From JBCDKH01 sp964388485 (GTDB lineage: Bacteria > Planctomycetota > Phycisphaerae > Tepidisphaerales > Tepidisphaeraceae), in contig CAYMAS010000025.1 in assembly GCA_964388485.1 (NCBI GenBank), positions 1 to 46,179 of the forward strand: DNA of 46,179 bases, written 5' to 3'. The notes beneath the pieces were generated by a model. It was not told the DNA's origin, did not search any database, and worked only from the letters and a program-made list of their open reading frames with translations. Made by a program: the position numbers and the translations under genes. This document shows positions 7,744-16,215 of the stretch, piece after piece (positions within the stretch are counted from its first letter, which is position 1; every line of letters starts with the position of its first letter).

Positions 7744-9171
7744 TCAGTTCTCCAACGCTGATCGTACGTCGGCCGCCGTCAAGATGCCGCTGTTGCTGAA
7801 GAGCCGTTGGAGGCCGTCAGGGCCAGAGGACAGGCCGTGTGGGTCGCGGAGCTTCAGGTCGACCATCGCCACGAGGGCCGACGCCTCGAGGAAGATCACC
7901 TCGGAGACATCGGTCTCCATCTTCAGCATCCGGACTGCCGTCTCGAAGTCGCTCGGGAAGGTGCTCGAGACGAGCACGTAGTAGAGGTTCCGCAGCCGCC
8001 GGCCCTTCAGGTTGCGGCCGTGGGAGTCGACGTAGTCGCGGATGGTGCGGTCATCGGTGCCCATGCTGTAGCCGCCGCGGCGGACCTTTGCGTCCCAGAG
8101 CAGGCCGTAGCTGTGCTCGTGGGCGACGGCGTGGCCGTCTGGCACACGGCCTTGCCCCTGCCCTAGCAGCTTCGTGTCATAGCCGAGGATCGACAAAGCG
8201 GCATCGACGTGCTTTTCAAACGCCCGATCAACACTCATGCCCGATGCTTCAGCCGCCGGCACGGTCCACGCCTCGTGTGCCGCAAGAGCCGGCAGAACGC
8301 TCACGATCGGTGGCACGTAGCTTGTCGGGAGGCTCGTCAGCGGCTGCTGGGCCTTGATGGGCGTAGATGCTGGCTCCGGCGGGACCGAGATCGAATCCTC
8401 CGCCGCAGGTGACGTCAGGCTCACTCTGTTACTTGAGCTCTGAGCGGTGACAGCGGCCTCATACGGATTGCCATTGTGGTGGTAGAAGACGTGCTCCACG
8501 TCGTACAGGTTGAACGGTCGCTCCGCAGCCTGGGAGAACACATCGGCCAGTTCCTCTTGCATCTGCTTGAAGTGCACATACGCCTCGCCCGCGTCCTCCG
8601 GCTGTTGCCATAGGTTGAGATCGCTGAAGGCCCGCTCCGTCGCCGTGTAGAAGACGGGCCAGGTCTTCAGGTCTTGGACTTGCCAGAAGTACGAGACGAA
8701 GAAAGGGACGCTGCCGATCTTCGGCCGCTGGTGCTTGGTCCCGCCGCTTTCGACGTGCAACTCGCCAACGCTCTTCACAAACGAGGCGAAGGTCCGCAGC
8801 CGGCTTCGGGCGGTGTCGTCGTCGCTCGGAACGGGCAGGACCGCCCTCAGCTCCGCATTCACGTCGTCCTCGTCGCCGACGTTGACCAGCATGTTGAAGA
8901 ACATCTGGCCCTTGATGCCCTTGAAGCCCCAGTGGTCCTCCCGCTTGTTCGTTCCGTCGATTTTCGACTTGAACTCGCCGAGTGGTAAGTCGTTGCTCAG
9001 ATAAGCGTCGAGTAGCGGACGGAGCTGGGACTGGATGACGTGTGCCCGTCGTTCGTCGCGTTGACGAACCTCCTCCAGCGTCGGACGCCCGTCGATCCCG
9101 CGTGAGGCGAGGTAGGCTTCCATGAGCTGAATCGCTCGCTGGCGTTGTTGTTCGTTAAGCAACGGCGGCAT
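7744..9171 (-). CDS. PD-(D/E)xK nuclease-like protein in the R-M cluster
   Basis: I chose the ATG at 9171 (MPPLLNEQQRQRA), which overlaps the end of hsdS by 17 bases; a longer start at 9207 is possible. The product has 475 residues. The C-terminal third carries a nuclease-like core: PD at residues 344-345, then strand LLWDAK with Asp360 and Lys362, i.e. PD...DxK. The N-terminal half is helical, mentions no known domain, and is joined to the core by a Pro/Ser-rich linker (about residues 245-290). This build fits a type II or IV style restriction endonuclease. Placed between hsdS and hsdM, it could add a second cleavage activity to the type I system. The motif call is moderate; the partnership is inference from overlap and strand. 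Confidence 0.6.
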   Translation of the reverse strand: MPPLLNEQQRQRAIQLMEAYLASRGIDGRPTLEEVRQRDERRAHVIQSQLRPLLDAYLSNDLPLGEFKSKIDGTNKREDHWGFKGIKGQMFFNMLVNVGDEDDVNAELRAVLPVPSDDDTARSRLRTFASFVKSVGELHVESGGTKHQRPKIGSVPFFVSYFWQVQDLKTWPVFYTATERAFSDLNLWQQPEDAGEAYVHFKQMQEELADVFSQAAERPFNLYDVEHVFYHHNGNPYEAAVTAQSSSNRVSLTSPAAEDSISVPPEPASTPIKAQQPLTSLPTSYVPPIVSVLPALAAHEAWTVPAAEASGMSVDRAFEKHVDAALSILGYDTKLLGQGQGRVPDGHAVAHEHSYGLLWDAKVRRGGYSMGTDDRTIRDYVDSHGRNLKGRRLRNLYYVLVSSTFPSDFETAVRMLKMETDVSEVIFLEASALVAMVDLKLRDPHGLSSGPDGLQRLFSNSGILTAADVRSALEN

Positions 9172-10708
9172 CAAAGAGTTCCTGTTGAAGAGGCGGGGCA
9201 TCGCCACCGGACCCTGCAGCAGCGGCGGCAGGTTGTGCGGTCAAGCGGCCGGTGAAGGCGTCGCGGAGGATGGATTGGCGGAGGCGGGCGGCTCGGGCCT
9301 CGACGGCGTCGAGGGCGGCCGTCGCAGCGTCGGCCACGCTCAGACGCTCCTCCACCCGGTCCACGATCTCCCGCTGCTCGGCCAGCGGCGGCAGCGGGAC
9401 AGCAACCGCCCGGAGAATCTCGTTGTTGATGTTCTTCTGAGCCGTTGCAGGGGCGTAGGCATCAAGTCGATCACGAGCCGTCCGAAGGAACAGCTCGACA
9501 TACTGCACGCTCACTTCTCCAGCCTCGAAAGTGACGCCAACCACGCTGTCAGGGAAGCACATCGGGTAAGCGAGAATGCCCGTCTCCGCGATGTTTGCGG
9601 CGATCGTGATGCAGAGCGTGTTAGCAGGCCAGAGCCGGCTCTGCTCAAGCCCGGCATCCGAGTACGTTTGCCGATGCTCTCGGATGTACTGGTTCGAAGC
9701 CCGCACATCACCAGTCTGGATGAACGGGTGAGGGCCGCCGTGTAGGTGCTTAGCACCTCTGGGGCGGTGCCTTGATCGACCACGGTCGAGCTTCCCAAGC
9801 TGGTCGATCGACGCCCAGCACCACCCCGTCGGCAAGTCCGGGAGGTCGCTGACGTCGGGCTCGACCGGCGGCTTGTACGTCGACTGCCAGTTCTTCGGGG
9901 GACGCTTGCCTTTCTTGGCGTAGGCAGCCTGCTGGACCTGCTCCCAGCGGTCGCGGCGGGCGGTCAGGAGGCGGGCGAGCAGGCGATCGGCCGGCTCGGC
10001 GTCGGGGTTAGTAGAGGTCGACTCCCCTTGGGGGTGTTGCTCCCGCCAGTCGGCGGTCAGCGTGCCGGTCGTGGCGGCCTTGAGCACCGACGCCCGATAG
10101 GCCGCGGTCTTCCGCCTCGCCCGCCGCAGCGATGCCACCCCCGCGTCTACGTCCGACAGCAACGGCTCGACCCGCTCGACGATCCGCTGCTGCTCATCAA
10201 GCGACGGGAAGATCAGGGGCACCGTTTGGGCGAGCGTCTTCGACGCAACACTCGCTTGGTTGACGTGATTCCGACAGCGATGGCGGAAGTACCCGCAGAC
10301 CTGCAGGTAGTGCATCTGCGTGGCCGCGAACTCAGGCATGATCTCGTTGCGGAAGCGAATCCGCGTCATGTGGTTGGAGAACGCAAGATCGTCCTCCCGT
10401 CGAATGCAGGCGGTCTTGCCGACCCATGCCGGGCTGTTCGTGTTGTTGAAGAGCACATCGCCAACCTGGAGTCGTCGCTTGTCGGCATCGGCGGCGACGT
10501 GCTTCACATCGTCGAGGTCAATCTCGCCGAGCGGACTGACGTTCATTGGCCGCAGGTGCGGCACCCCGGTGCCAGTTCGGTTGTGCTTCCCGCTGGGGAA
10601 GCCAGGTGACACCTCGGTCGTCACGTCGCCAATCCAGCGGGCGGACCAGCCCACTGGAAGAGCGGTCAGATCGAAGGGGTAGTGCTGATGGTTGGTCGGA
10701 TCGCTCAT
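9155..10708 (-). CDS. hsdS: Type I specificity subunit HsdS
   Basis: The 517-residue protein has two target-recognition halves. Each is followed by the conserved helical spacer typical of HsdS: FPSLDEQQRIVERVEPLLSD near the middle and PPLAEQREIVDRVEERLS near the C-terminus. The spacer helices hold two HsdM copies and set the distance between the two half-sites. It starts inside the end of hsdR (ATGA overlap, 10705-10708) and its end overlaps the next gene, so the cluster is transcribed R-S-X-Y-M. No truncation or frameshift is visible. The recognition sequence cannot be deduced from the protein alone. Confidence 0.93.
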   Translation of the reverse strand: MSDPTNHQHYPFDLTALPVGWSARWIGDVTTEVSPGFPSGKHNRTGTGVPHLRPMNVSPLGEIDLDDVKHVAADADKRRLQVGDVLFNNTNSPAWVGKTACIRREDDLAFSNHMTRIRFRNEIMPEFAATQMHYLQVCGYFRHRCRNHVNQASVASKTLAQTVPLIFPSLDEQQRIVERVEPLLSDVDAGVASLRRARRKTAAYRASVLKAATTGTLTADWREQHPQGESTSTNPDAEPADRLLARLLTARRDRWEQVQQAAYAKKGKRPPKNWQSTYKPPVEPDVSDLPDLPTGWCWASIDQLGKLDRGRSRHRPRGAKHLHGGPHPFIQTGDVRASNQYIREHRQTYSDAGLEQSRLWPANTLCITIAANIAETGILAYPMCFPDSVVGVTFEAGEVSVQYVELFLRTARDRLDAYAPATAQKNINNEILRAVAVPLPPLAEQREIVDRVEERLSVADAATAALDAVEARAARLRQSILRDAFTGRLTAQPAAAAAGSGGDAPPLQQELFDAAVA

Positions 10709-13599
10709 GCCACGAGCTCCCGGTTGAGCTCGTCGAGCAGTCCCGTCAGGCGGTCGCCGAAGAGCTGGTGGGCCTTGCCGATCTGCCCGCGGTCGGCGAA
10801 CCAGCCGTACTCGAAGTCCTCAGCCTCGATGCGAACGCTCGTGGCGATGTGCTGGGCGATCTGGTTGAGCCACTGCCATTGCTCTTCCGAGAAGTCGGTC
10901 CCGGCCTGCCGTTGGGCCTCGATCCACCGCTCGAAGCGGTCCATCACCACCTGGGCGAACGGCGTCAGCGGCTCGGACTCGTCGACTGCGTGCCGGACGA
11001 GCGACACGAGGTCCGCGGCCTTGGCGAGGTTCGATCGGTTGCCGCCCCCGCCCCGCAACGCCTCGTACGCCCGCCACAGCTCCTGCGGCGTGGCCGACAG
11101 CGGTGGCTTCTTGATCGCGTCGGCAAGGTCCTTCAGGTCCCGCAGGCTCAGGCGGTCGCGGTACGGGCGGCTGTAGAGCACTTGGAGGGCCGTGATCTCG
11201 TCGCGGTGCTCCTCGATGAACTCGCGGAAGGAGGCCACCCGCTCGGCCGCCTTGTCGCGGGCGGCGGGGTCTGCCCCGGCGAAGACGACCTCGTCCTGGC
11301 TAACCGTGTCGATCGTCTGCTCGTTGTCGCGGCGAATCTCAACGAGGCGGTTGCGAAGGTCGACGTTGCTTGCGAATGGGCGAACAGCCTCGCGGCAGAG
11401 CTTCTTCGTGGCGGCCTCAACTTGGGCAGGCTCTGGCGTCGTGTCGGGTGACAGGTCGTTGTCGACGCGGGCCTGGTCGATCTGCTTGTCGGCATCGACC
11501 GCGGCGACGAGGCGGTTCGTGAGCGAGCTCATCGACTCGCCGGCGATCGCCTCGAGTTCAGCCCGCTGCTCGTCGTCGAGCTGCCGGTCGAGCCGGGCCA
11601 GGCGGGCGGCGAGGGTGCTGACGACCTCCTCGCTGTGGTTGCCCATCGCAACGGCGTTCAGCACCTTCTGCGTGGCGACCGACTTCTGCCGGTCGAGGGG
11701 CTGGCTCTCGGTCTTGTCGGTCTCGCAGACGCCGACGGCGTCGACGATTACGAAGCGGTCCTTGGCATCGGCGTCGCCGGTGACGGCCTTGAGCTCCGCC
11801 TGCTTCACGACGCGGACGCCGCGGCCCTTCATCTGCTCGAAGAAGAGGCTGCTCTTGACGTCCCTCATGAAGACGAGGCACTCGAGCGGCTTCACATCGG
11901 TGCCGGTGGCGATCATGTCGACGGTGACGGCGATACGAGGGTTGTAGCTCGTGCGGAAGGCGGCGAGCACGTCCTCCGGCGACATGTTGCTCGTCTTCTC
12001 CCACGTCTCGCTGCCGTCGGGCTGCTTCACGCGGATGAAGCCGGTGCGGTAGGTGATTTTCTGGCAGAAGTCGTTGCCGCGATCGAACTCCTGGCGGACG
12101 ATCGTCACGATGTCCTCGGCGTGGCTGTCGTCCTTGGCGAAGATCAGCGTCTTGGGGACCTCCGTGCGGCCGGGAAAGATCTCGGGGAGCTTGTCGCGGA
12201 ACGAGCGGACGACCGTGCGGATCTGGTCCTCGGCGACGACGCTGCGGTCGAGCTGGCGGGCGTCGTAGCTGAGGTCGGCGTCGAGCAGCTCCTGGCGACG
12301 CTCGCGGGTGAGCTTGTCCCGCTTGTCGACGTAGTAGTCGGCATCGACGGTCGAGCCGCCCTCGGTGATGCGGGTGCGGATCCGGTAGACGTCGAAATCG
12401 ACGTTGACTCCGTCGGCAACGGCCTCCTTGTGGCCGTACTCCATCACGAGGTTGCGGTGGAAGAAGCCGATCGTCTGCCGGCTGGGCGTGGCGGTGAGGC
12501 CGACCAGGAATGAGTCGAAGTACTCGAGGACCTGACGCCACAGGTTGTAGATGCTGCGGTGGCACTCGTCGGTGACGATGAAGTCGAACGCCTCGATCGG
12601 CAGGTCGTCGCTGTAGGCGACGGGCATCGGCTCGCTGGTGAGCGGCCGGGCCGAGTCGAACATGCTGCCCTCCTCGTCGGCGGGATCGAGCTCGCGGCCC
12701 TGGAGCATCGCGTAGACCCGCTGGATCGTGCTGATGACGATCTTGTCGCTGTCGCGGATCGACTGCCCGGTCAGGCGGGTGATGCCGTAGAGCTCGTCGA
12801 AGCGTCGGCCGTCGTCTGGCGGGCGGAACTGCTGGAACTCCTTGAGCGTCTGCTTGCCAAGGTTGGCCCGGTCGACGAGGAAGAGGATGCGTCGGGCCTT
12901 GGCGTGCTTGACGAGTCGGTAGCAGAAGTTGGCGGCGGTGAAGGTCTTGCCGCTGCCGGTGGCCATCTGGATCAGGGCCCGTGGCCGGCTACGAGCGAAC
13001 GACTCCTCAAGCTTGTGGATGGCCCGGATCTGGGCGGGCCAGAGGTCCTTTTCGTCAAGCGATTCGTCAGTCAGGTCCCGGAGGCGTTGCCGTAGCTGGT
13101 GGCGGCCGAGGGCGGCATAGCGGGCGAGGGTCGCCGGCTGGTGGAAGGTGAACAACTCGCGGCTTCGGGGATCCGGATCGAGACCATTGGTGAACTGCGT
13201 CAGGCGGCCGGTCGACTCGTACAGGAACGGCAACGGCCGGTGCGGGGCCGGGAGGTCCGGCGGCAAACCCTCGCTGTACCGGCTCGACTGGGCCTCAACG
13301 CCTTTGAGCGTGTGCCCCTCCGGCTTGGCCTCGACAACGCCGACAACCTCGCCGTTCACGTAGAGCAGGTAGTCGGCCTCACCATGCCCAGCCACGAGCG
13401 GGAACTCCCGGACGGCCACGCCCTCGGCCGCGTAAAGGTTCATCGCAGCACGATCCTGCACCGCCCACCCGGCGGCGGCGAGGTTGGCGTCGATGTTTTG
13501 GCGTGCTTGCTGTTCCGGGTCCATATCCACCACTTGCGGCAGGCGAATCTTCGATATTGTTGTACCGGCGACCGCGATCTGCTCCAACTGGAGCGACAT
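10705..13599 (-). CDS. hsdR: Type I restriction subunit HsdR
   Basis: The product has up to 964 residues. An N-terminal PD-(D/E)xK nuclease core is visible (Asp76 and EAK at 90-92). It is followed by a superfamily 2 translocase with Walker A ATGSGKT (213-219), DECHRS (Walker B-type box) and GLTATPS (motif III). HsdR pumps DNA through the complex using ATP and cuts far from the recognition site. The ATG at 13599 is used here; the in-frame ATG at 13527 (MDPEQQARQ) is a plausible alternative. It is the first gene of the minus-strand cluster and diverges from the gene at 13624, leaving only 24 bases between starts. The promoter must therefore overlap coding sequence or lie within the first codons if the later start is used. 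Confidence 0.95.
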   Translation of the reverse strand: MSLQLEQIAVAGTTISKIRLPQVVDMDPEQQARQNIDANLAAAGWAVQDRAAMNLYAAEGVAVREFPLVAGHGEADYLLYVNGEVVGVVEAKPEGHTLKGVEAQSSRYSEGLPPDLPAPHRPLPFLYESTGRLTQFTNGLDPDPRSRELFTFHQPATLARYAALGRHQLRQRLRDLTDESLDEKDLWPAQIRAIHKLEESFARSRPRALIQMATGSGKTFTAANFCYRLVKHAKARRILFLVDRANLGKQTLKEFQQFRPPDDGRRFDELYGITRLTGQSIRDSDKIVISTIQRVYAMLQGRELDPADEEGSMFDSARPLTSEPMPVAYSDDLPIEAFDFIVTDECHRSIYNLWRQVLEYFDSFLVGLTATPSRQTIGFFHRNLVMEYGHKEAVADGVNVDFDVYRIRTRITEGGSTVDADYYVDKRDKLTRERRQELLDADLSYDARQLDRSVVAEDQIRTVVRSFRDKLPEIFPGRTEVPKTLIFAKDDSHAEDIVTIVRQEFDRGNDFCQKITYRTGFIRVKQPDGSETWEKTSNMSPEDVLAAFRTSYNPRIAVTVDMIATGTDVKPLECLVFMRDVKSSLFFEQMKGRGVRVVKQAELKAVTGDADAKDRFVIVDAVGVCETDKTESQPLDRQKSVATQKVLNAVAMGNHSEEVVSTLAARLARLDRQLDDEQRAELEAIAGESMSSLTNRLVAAVDADKQIDQARVDNDLSPDTTPEPAQVEAATKKLCREAVRPFASNVDLRNRLVEIRRDNEQTIDTVSQDEVVFAGADPAARDKAAERVASFREFIEEHRDEITALQVLYSRPYRDRLSLRDLKDLADAIKKPPLSATPQELWRAYEALRGGGGNRSNLAKAADLVSLVRHAVDESEPLTPFAQVVMDRFERWIEAQRQAGTDFSEEQWQWLNQIAQHIATSVRIEAEDFEYGWFADRGQIGKAHQLFGDRLTGLLDELNRELVA

Positions 13600-13623
13600 T
13601 GCCCGCCTGATTTAGAGGCACTC

Positions 13624-14355
13624 GTGACCTACACCGTTCTGCTCGACCTTCACCTCATCTACGAGCCGCTGATGCCGGATCAGCAGCCTGGTATCGTGGT
13701 GACAAGGGAGTTTGGCCTGCCGTTCGTGCCCACAGACGGCTCCAAGGTCTGGAGCAGCGGCTGGAGCTGGGACAGCGAGCCGACGGGCTTGGAGCTGAGC
13801 GAGGTGACGTGGGATCTTGATCGGGAGGTGTTCCTTGCCACAACCCGACATGTTTTCGTCGATCTGCCACTAGCTGGTATTCCTAGCGATATCCGAGACT
13901 ACCTGACATCGGGGTGGCGGCTCGGCTCTTGGATGGAGGCCTATCAGGAGGACGCGTGGCCCGATCGGCCACAGGAGCCGGTCGAGGAGTGCATGTCGGA
14001 CCAGTGGCAGAGTGCGGTCGACGACGCAACGTTCGAGCACCTCCACACGCTCGAACCCCGTCATCGGTCCACGTCGTTCAACCGCTTCCTGAAATCGACG
14101 GTTCGACAGATGGCGGAAACGTACTTCAATCAAAAGATCGCCTACGCGGTGGATCGAACGGGAAGCTTCATGCTGAGCCAAGCAGACGCCATCGACCAGG
14201 AGGAGGTGTCTGCGTGGAAGCGGATCCAGGCAAGGTACCATTCGATGACGGTGGAACAGCGAATCGAGTGGATGGACAAAGTTCGGCGTTATCCGAAGCT
14301 TGATCGCATGCTGGTCCGTCCAACAACGGGTGCGGCTGCCAGGGTAGCACAATGA
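13624..14355 (+). CDS. Unknown protein, coupled to a TIGR02391-type gene
   Basis: The GTG at 13624 is chosen because AGAGG lies five bases upstream; the open frame continues further upstream but there runs antisense to hsdR. The product has 243 residues. It starts with a beta-rich segment (VLLDLHLIYEP) and contains many Trp residues in the first half (SSGWSWDSEP, VTWDLD). It continues with a charged helical second half (FNRFLKSTVRQMAETYFNQK). No family is recognised and there is no signal peptide. It overlaps the next gene by ATGA, implying joint function with it. Its place between hsdR and the retron-like operon suggests an accessory or separate defence role; nothing more can be said. Confidence 0.7.
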   Translation: MTYTVLLDLHLIYEPLMPDQQPGIVVTREFGLPFVPTDGSKVWSSGWSWDSEPTGLELSEVTWDLDREVFLATTRHVFVDLPLAGIPSDIRDYLTSGWRLGSWMEAYQEDAWPDRPQEPVEECMSDQWQSAVDDATFEHLHTLEPRHRSTSFNRFLKSTVRQMAETYFNQKIAYAVDRTGSFMLSQADAIDQEEVSAWKRIQARYHSMTVEQRIEWMDKVRRYPKLDRMLVRPTTGAAARVAQ

Positions 14356-15197
14356 GCATCAGCACCAATCGCCGCATCCCAGCCTTCGGTCGGGACCATC
14401 TGGAAGGCATTGCCAGGGCAATCGGTCACACGGAAGATGGGCTCACGGGCAGCGAACTCGGCGATCTACTTGCGGCTTGCGGGATCGAGGACGATTCGCC
14501 GGGGCTGACGAAGTGGGTTCGCATCTTCAACGGCTTCATCAACTTCCAGAACGAGCACCGGGTTGGCAACCATGTGCTGAAGTTCATTGGGCTTGCGATG
14601 AGCCCAGTTCGCTACACCGACAAGCCGGAGGTCTTCGAGGGTCGACGGGTGCGACTGAACGCTGTGCTCGCCCTGTCAGGTTATGAACTCGGCGATGATG
14701 GCAAGATGCGGGCTCGGAAGGCGGCGACTAATCTCACTGACGCACTCGAACGGGCTGATCGGCTCCGTTCTCAACTTCGGCAGCGAAACGTCCACGGCGA
14801 TGTGCTGAAGTTCTGTGACGCCGAGATCCTCGCCAAGAACTACTTCCACGCCGTCTTCGAGGCGATGAAAAGCGTCACCGCGAAGATTCGCGGTATGACA
14901 GGTTCGAACTCGGATGGCCACGAGCTGATCGACGCAGCGTTTAGCTTTGGCAAGAGCGGCTCGCCGATGCTCGCCCTGAGTTCGCTGCAATCGGAGACCC
15001 TCAAGGGCGAGCAGCGAGGCTTCGTGAGCCTATTGAAAGGTCTCTACGGCACCGTTCGGAACCCGCTCGCTCACAACGCAAAAATCGAGTGGGACATGAC
15101 CGAGCAGGACGCTCTGGACATCCTGACGACGATCTCGCTGGTCCACCGCAAACTTGACAAGGCGAAGCAATACGCAGAGACGACAAAAACGGCGTAG
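14352..15197 (+). CDS. TIGR02391 (Ymh) family protein
   Basis: The 281-residue protein ends in a domain matching the TIGR02391/Ymh pattern as I recall it. The visible elements are FHAVFEAMKSVTAKIR, then a Gly/Asn/Asp turn, LIDAAFSFG, RGFVSLLKGLYGTVRNPLAH, and a final helical segment ILTTISLVHRKLD. Members are frequent in defence islands and near restriction systems, and RNP-x-AH type motifs recall HEPN-like RNases, but no activity is established to my knowledge. The first 130 residues are unrecognised. It starts within the stop of the preceding gene (ATGA). It ends about 85 bases upstream of the retron promoter, so it is likely a separate transcription unit. Confidence 0.7.
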   Translation: MSISTNRRIPAFGRDHLEGIARAIGHTEDGLTGSELGDLLAACGIEDDSPGLTKWVRIFNGFINFQNEHRVGNHVLKFIGLAMSPVRYTDKPEVFEGRRVRLNAVLALSGYELGDDGKMRARKAATNLTDALERADRLRSQLRQRNVHGDVLKFCDAEILAKNYFHAVFEAMKSVTAKIRGMTGSNSDGHELIDAAFSFGKSGSPMLALSSLQSETLKGEQRGFVSLLKGLYGTVRNPLAHNAKIEWDMTEQDALDILTTISLVHRKLDKAKQYAETTKTA

Positions 15198-15281
15198 AGA
15201 CGGCCCTTCGCTCCCGCCGACTGGCCAGCCTCGAAGAGGATTGCCCGCTTATGCAACTGCGACTACAGACCCGGGTGGAAC

Positions 15282-15310
15282 TTGACACCGTTAAACTGCG
15301 GGTTTAACAT
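15282..15310 (+). promoter_or_regulatory. Retron operon promoter with internal palindrome
   Basis: TTGACA (15282-15287) and TAACAT (15305-15310) with a 17-base spacer form the strongest sigma-70-like promoter I found in the window. The spacer contains the palindrome TTAAAC-N5-GTTTAA (15291-15307), which overlaps the -10. The XRE protein encoded at 15896 is a likely repressor acting here. Transcription would begin near 15317, at the 5' end of the structured region. Confidence 0.65.
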
Positions 15311-15312
15311 TG

Positions 15313-15600
15313 CCGCGTCAGCGGATGCTGCAAGCTCCCCATCAGGTTCGCCTGGTGCTGTCCCACTGTGGGACCCGCCGGCACCGTGGTCACAGCTCAC
15401 ACTGAGACCGTCGATGCCGCTCCCCAAACCTCGTGCTAAAGGAGACATCAAACGGTGCCGGACGATCTGATAGGAAGAGCCAAGTGCTGTTCTTATTAAG
15501 ATGAGAAGGAAGCTGGTTCAGTACCTGTTGCTGGTCCATGCATCTGTACTCAGGGTTTCGGCCGCATCGTGCGGCTGGACGTCCGTGCAGCTTGCAACGT
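15313..15600 (+). ncRNA. Candidate retron msr-msd RNA
   Basis: The gene-free stretch 15198-15614 contains a promoter and then a series of foldable elements. Closing arms: GCTGCAAGCT (15327-15336) pairs with AGCTTGCAAC (15589-15598) with one mismatch, like retron a1/a2. Short hairpins follow: CATCAGG-TTCG-CCTGGTG (15340-15357) and GTCCCA-CTG-TGGGAC (15360-15374). A 10-bp stem joins CCGGCACCGT (15378-15387) to ACGGTGCCGG (15452-15461). Further hairpins are TTCTTAT-TAAG-ATGAGAA (15490-15507) and GCCGCA-TCG-TGCGGC (15561-15575). Retron RNAs have exactly this plan: closing a1/a2 arms, small msr hairpins with 3-4 base loops, then msd stems, upstream of the reverse transcriptase. The branching G may be G15334 in AAGC. 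Which stem is copied into DNA is not decided by sequence alone. Confidence 0.6.
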
Positions 15601-15607
15601 GAAAGGA

Positions 15608-15624
15608 GGCTCCAATGAGGAGCC
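15608..15624 (+). promoter_or_regulatory. Hairpin holding the start codon of the small acidic gene
   Basis: GGCTCC (15608-15613) and GGAGCC (15619-15624) form a perfect 6-bp stem with loop AATGA, so the ATG at 15615 sits in the loop. The stem also takes up the end of the AAAGGAGG ribosome site. It could hold back translation of the first protein until the RNA is rearranged. It is followed by CCTTTC, so a weak terminator closing the non-coding RNA is an alternative reading. Confidence 0.45.
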
Positions 15625-15863
15625 CTTTCGATCCGCCTGACAGGTCGTCGTTCACTCCACTTCGCCACCAGGTCATCGTCGACTGGTGGGCGGAGCTCGG
15701 GGCGGACGGCGACTGCGGGCGTACTTCATGGGAGGTCTTGGACCCGATCCGAGACGCAGTGACCGATTGCTTAGCCGACGATCCCCCCGATCTCGACGAG
15801 GCCGAGCACCTTACCGCGAGAGCCCTCCTGGCGATCGTGGGTGACGACGACGAGAAGGTCTGA
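15615..15863 (+). CDS. Small acidic protein of the retron-like operon
   Basis: This is an 82-residue protein with a strong ribosome site (AAAGGAGG, 15602-15609). It is acidic, especially at the C-terminus (DDPPDLDEAEHL, DDDEKV), and has a Trp-containing middle (VIVDWWAELG). No family is recognised and no membrane segment is seen. It lies between the candidate msr-msd RNA and the XRE gene, 32 bases before the latter. Retron systems are usually tripartite (RNA, reverse transcriptase, one or more accessory proteins), so this could be the effector or an antitoxin-like partner. The ORF is short, but the ribosome site, operon position and codon style support it being real. Confidence 0.6.
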   Translation: MRSPFDPPDRSSFTPLRHQVIVDWWAELGADGDCGRTSWEVLDPIRDAVTDCLADDPPDLDEAEHLTARALLAIVGDDDEKV

Positions 15864-15895
15864 GACCTCCCAAACCCGCAGTTCCTCGCCTCCTG

Positions 15896-16213
15896 ATGAC
15901 GATGAAGCTCGGAGACACAGCACGAACGCTCCGCGAGGAGTTTGGCCTTACACAGCGGGCGGCTGCGGACCGCCTTGGCGTTTCGTTTGTCCACCTCTCG
16001 AACCTCGAGAACGACAAAGCTCGCCCCTCGCCTGAACTGCTGGAGAAGTTTCGCGATGTTTACGGCGTCGACTTGTACGTCTACGCGTGGTGCCGGCATG
16101 GCGAGCTTGAGCGACTTCCAAAAGGAATGCAGGCGGCGACCAGGCGTTTGACTGCGGAGTGGGACAAGGTGATCGATGCTCGCCGCCGTGAACGCGATGC
16201 GAGGGGGGACTAG
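15896..16213 (+). CDS. XRE-family HTH regulator of the retron-like operon
   Basis: The protein has 105 residues, or 103 from the second ATG at 15902. The helix-turn-helix LREEFGLTQRAAADRLGVSF, followed by HLSNLEND, is a clear XRE/Cro-type domain (about residues 6-65). The tail is a basic helix (RRLTAEWDKVIDARRRER). No convincing ribosome site precedes it, so translation may depend on the upstream gene. It ends two bases before the reverse transcriptase start. XRE proteins accompany one of the published retron types as I recall (type VI), where they are the predicted accessory protein. Here it could repress the palindromic promoter at 15282-15310, act as effector, or both. Confidence 0.82.
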   Translation: MTMKLGDTARTLREEFGLTQRAAADRLGVSFVHLSNLENDKARPSPELLEKFRDVYGVDLYVYAWCRHGELERLPKGMQAATRRLTAEWDKVIDARRRERDARGD

Positions 16214-16215
16214 CG

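Noticed and set aside
10546..12513. Several plus-strand frames of 160-300 codons across hsdR and hsdS
   Set aside because: They are antisense shadows with Arg/Ala/Val-rich low-information sequence, while the minus strand has complete Hsd motifs.
13099..13623. Long open frame extending the gene at 13624 upstream
   Set aside because: It runs antisense to the well-supported N-terminal part of hsdR and encodes no recognisable motif. The GTG at 13624 has a ribosome site.
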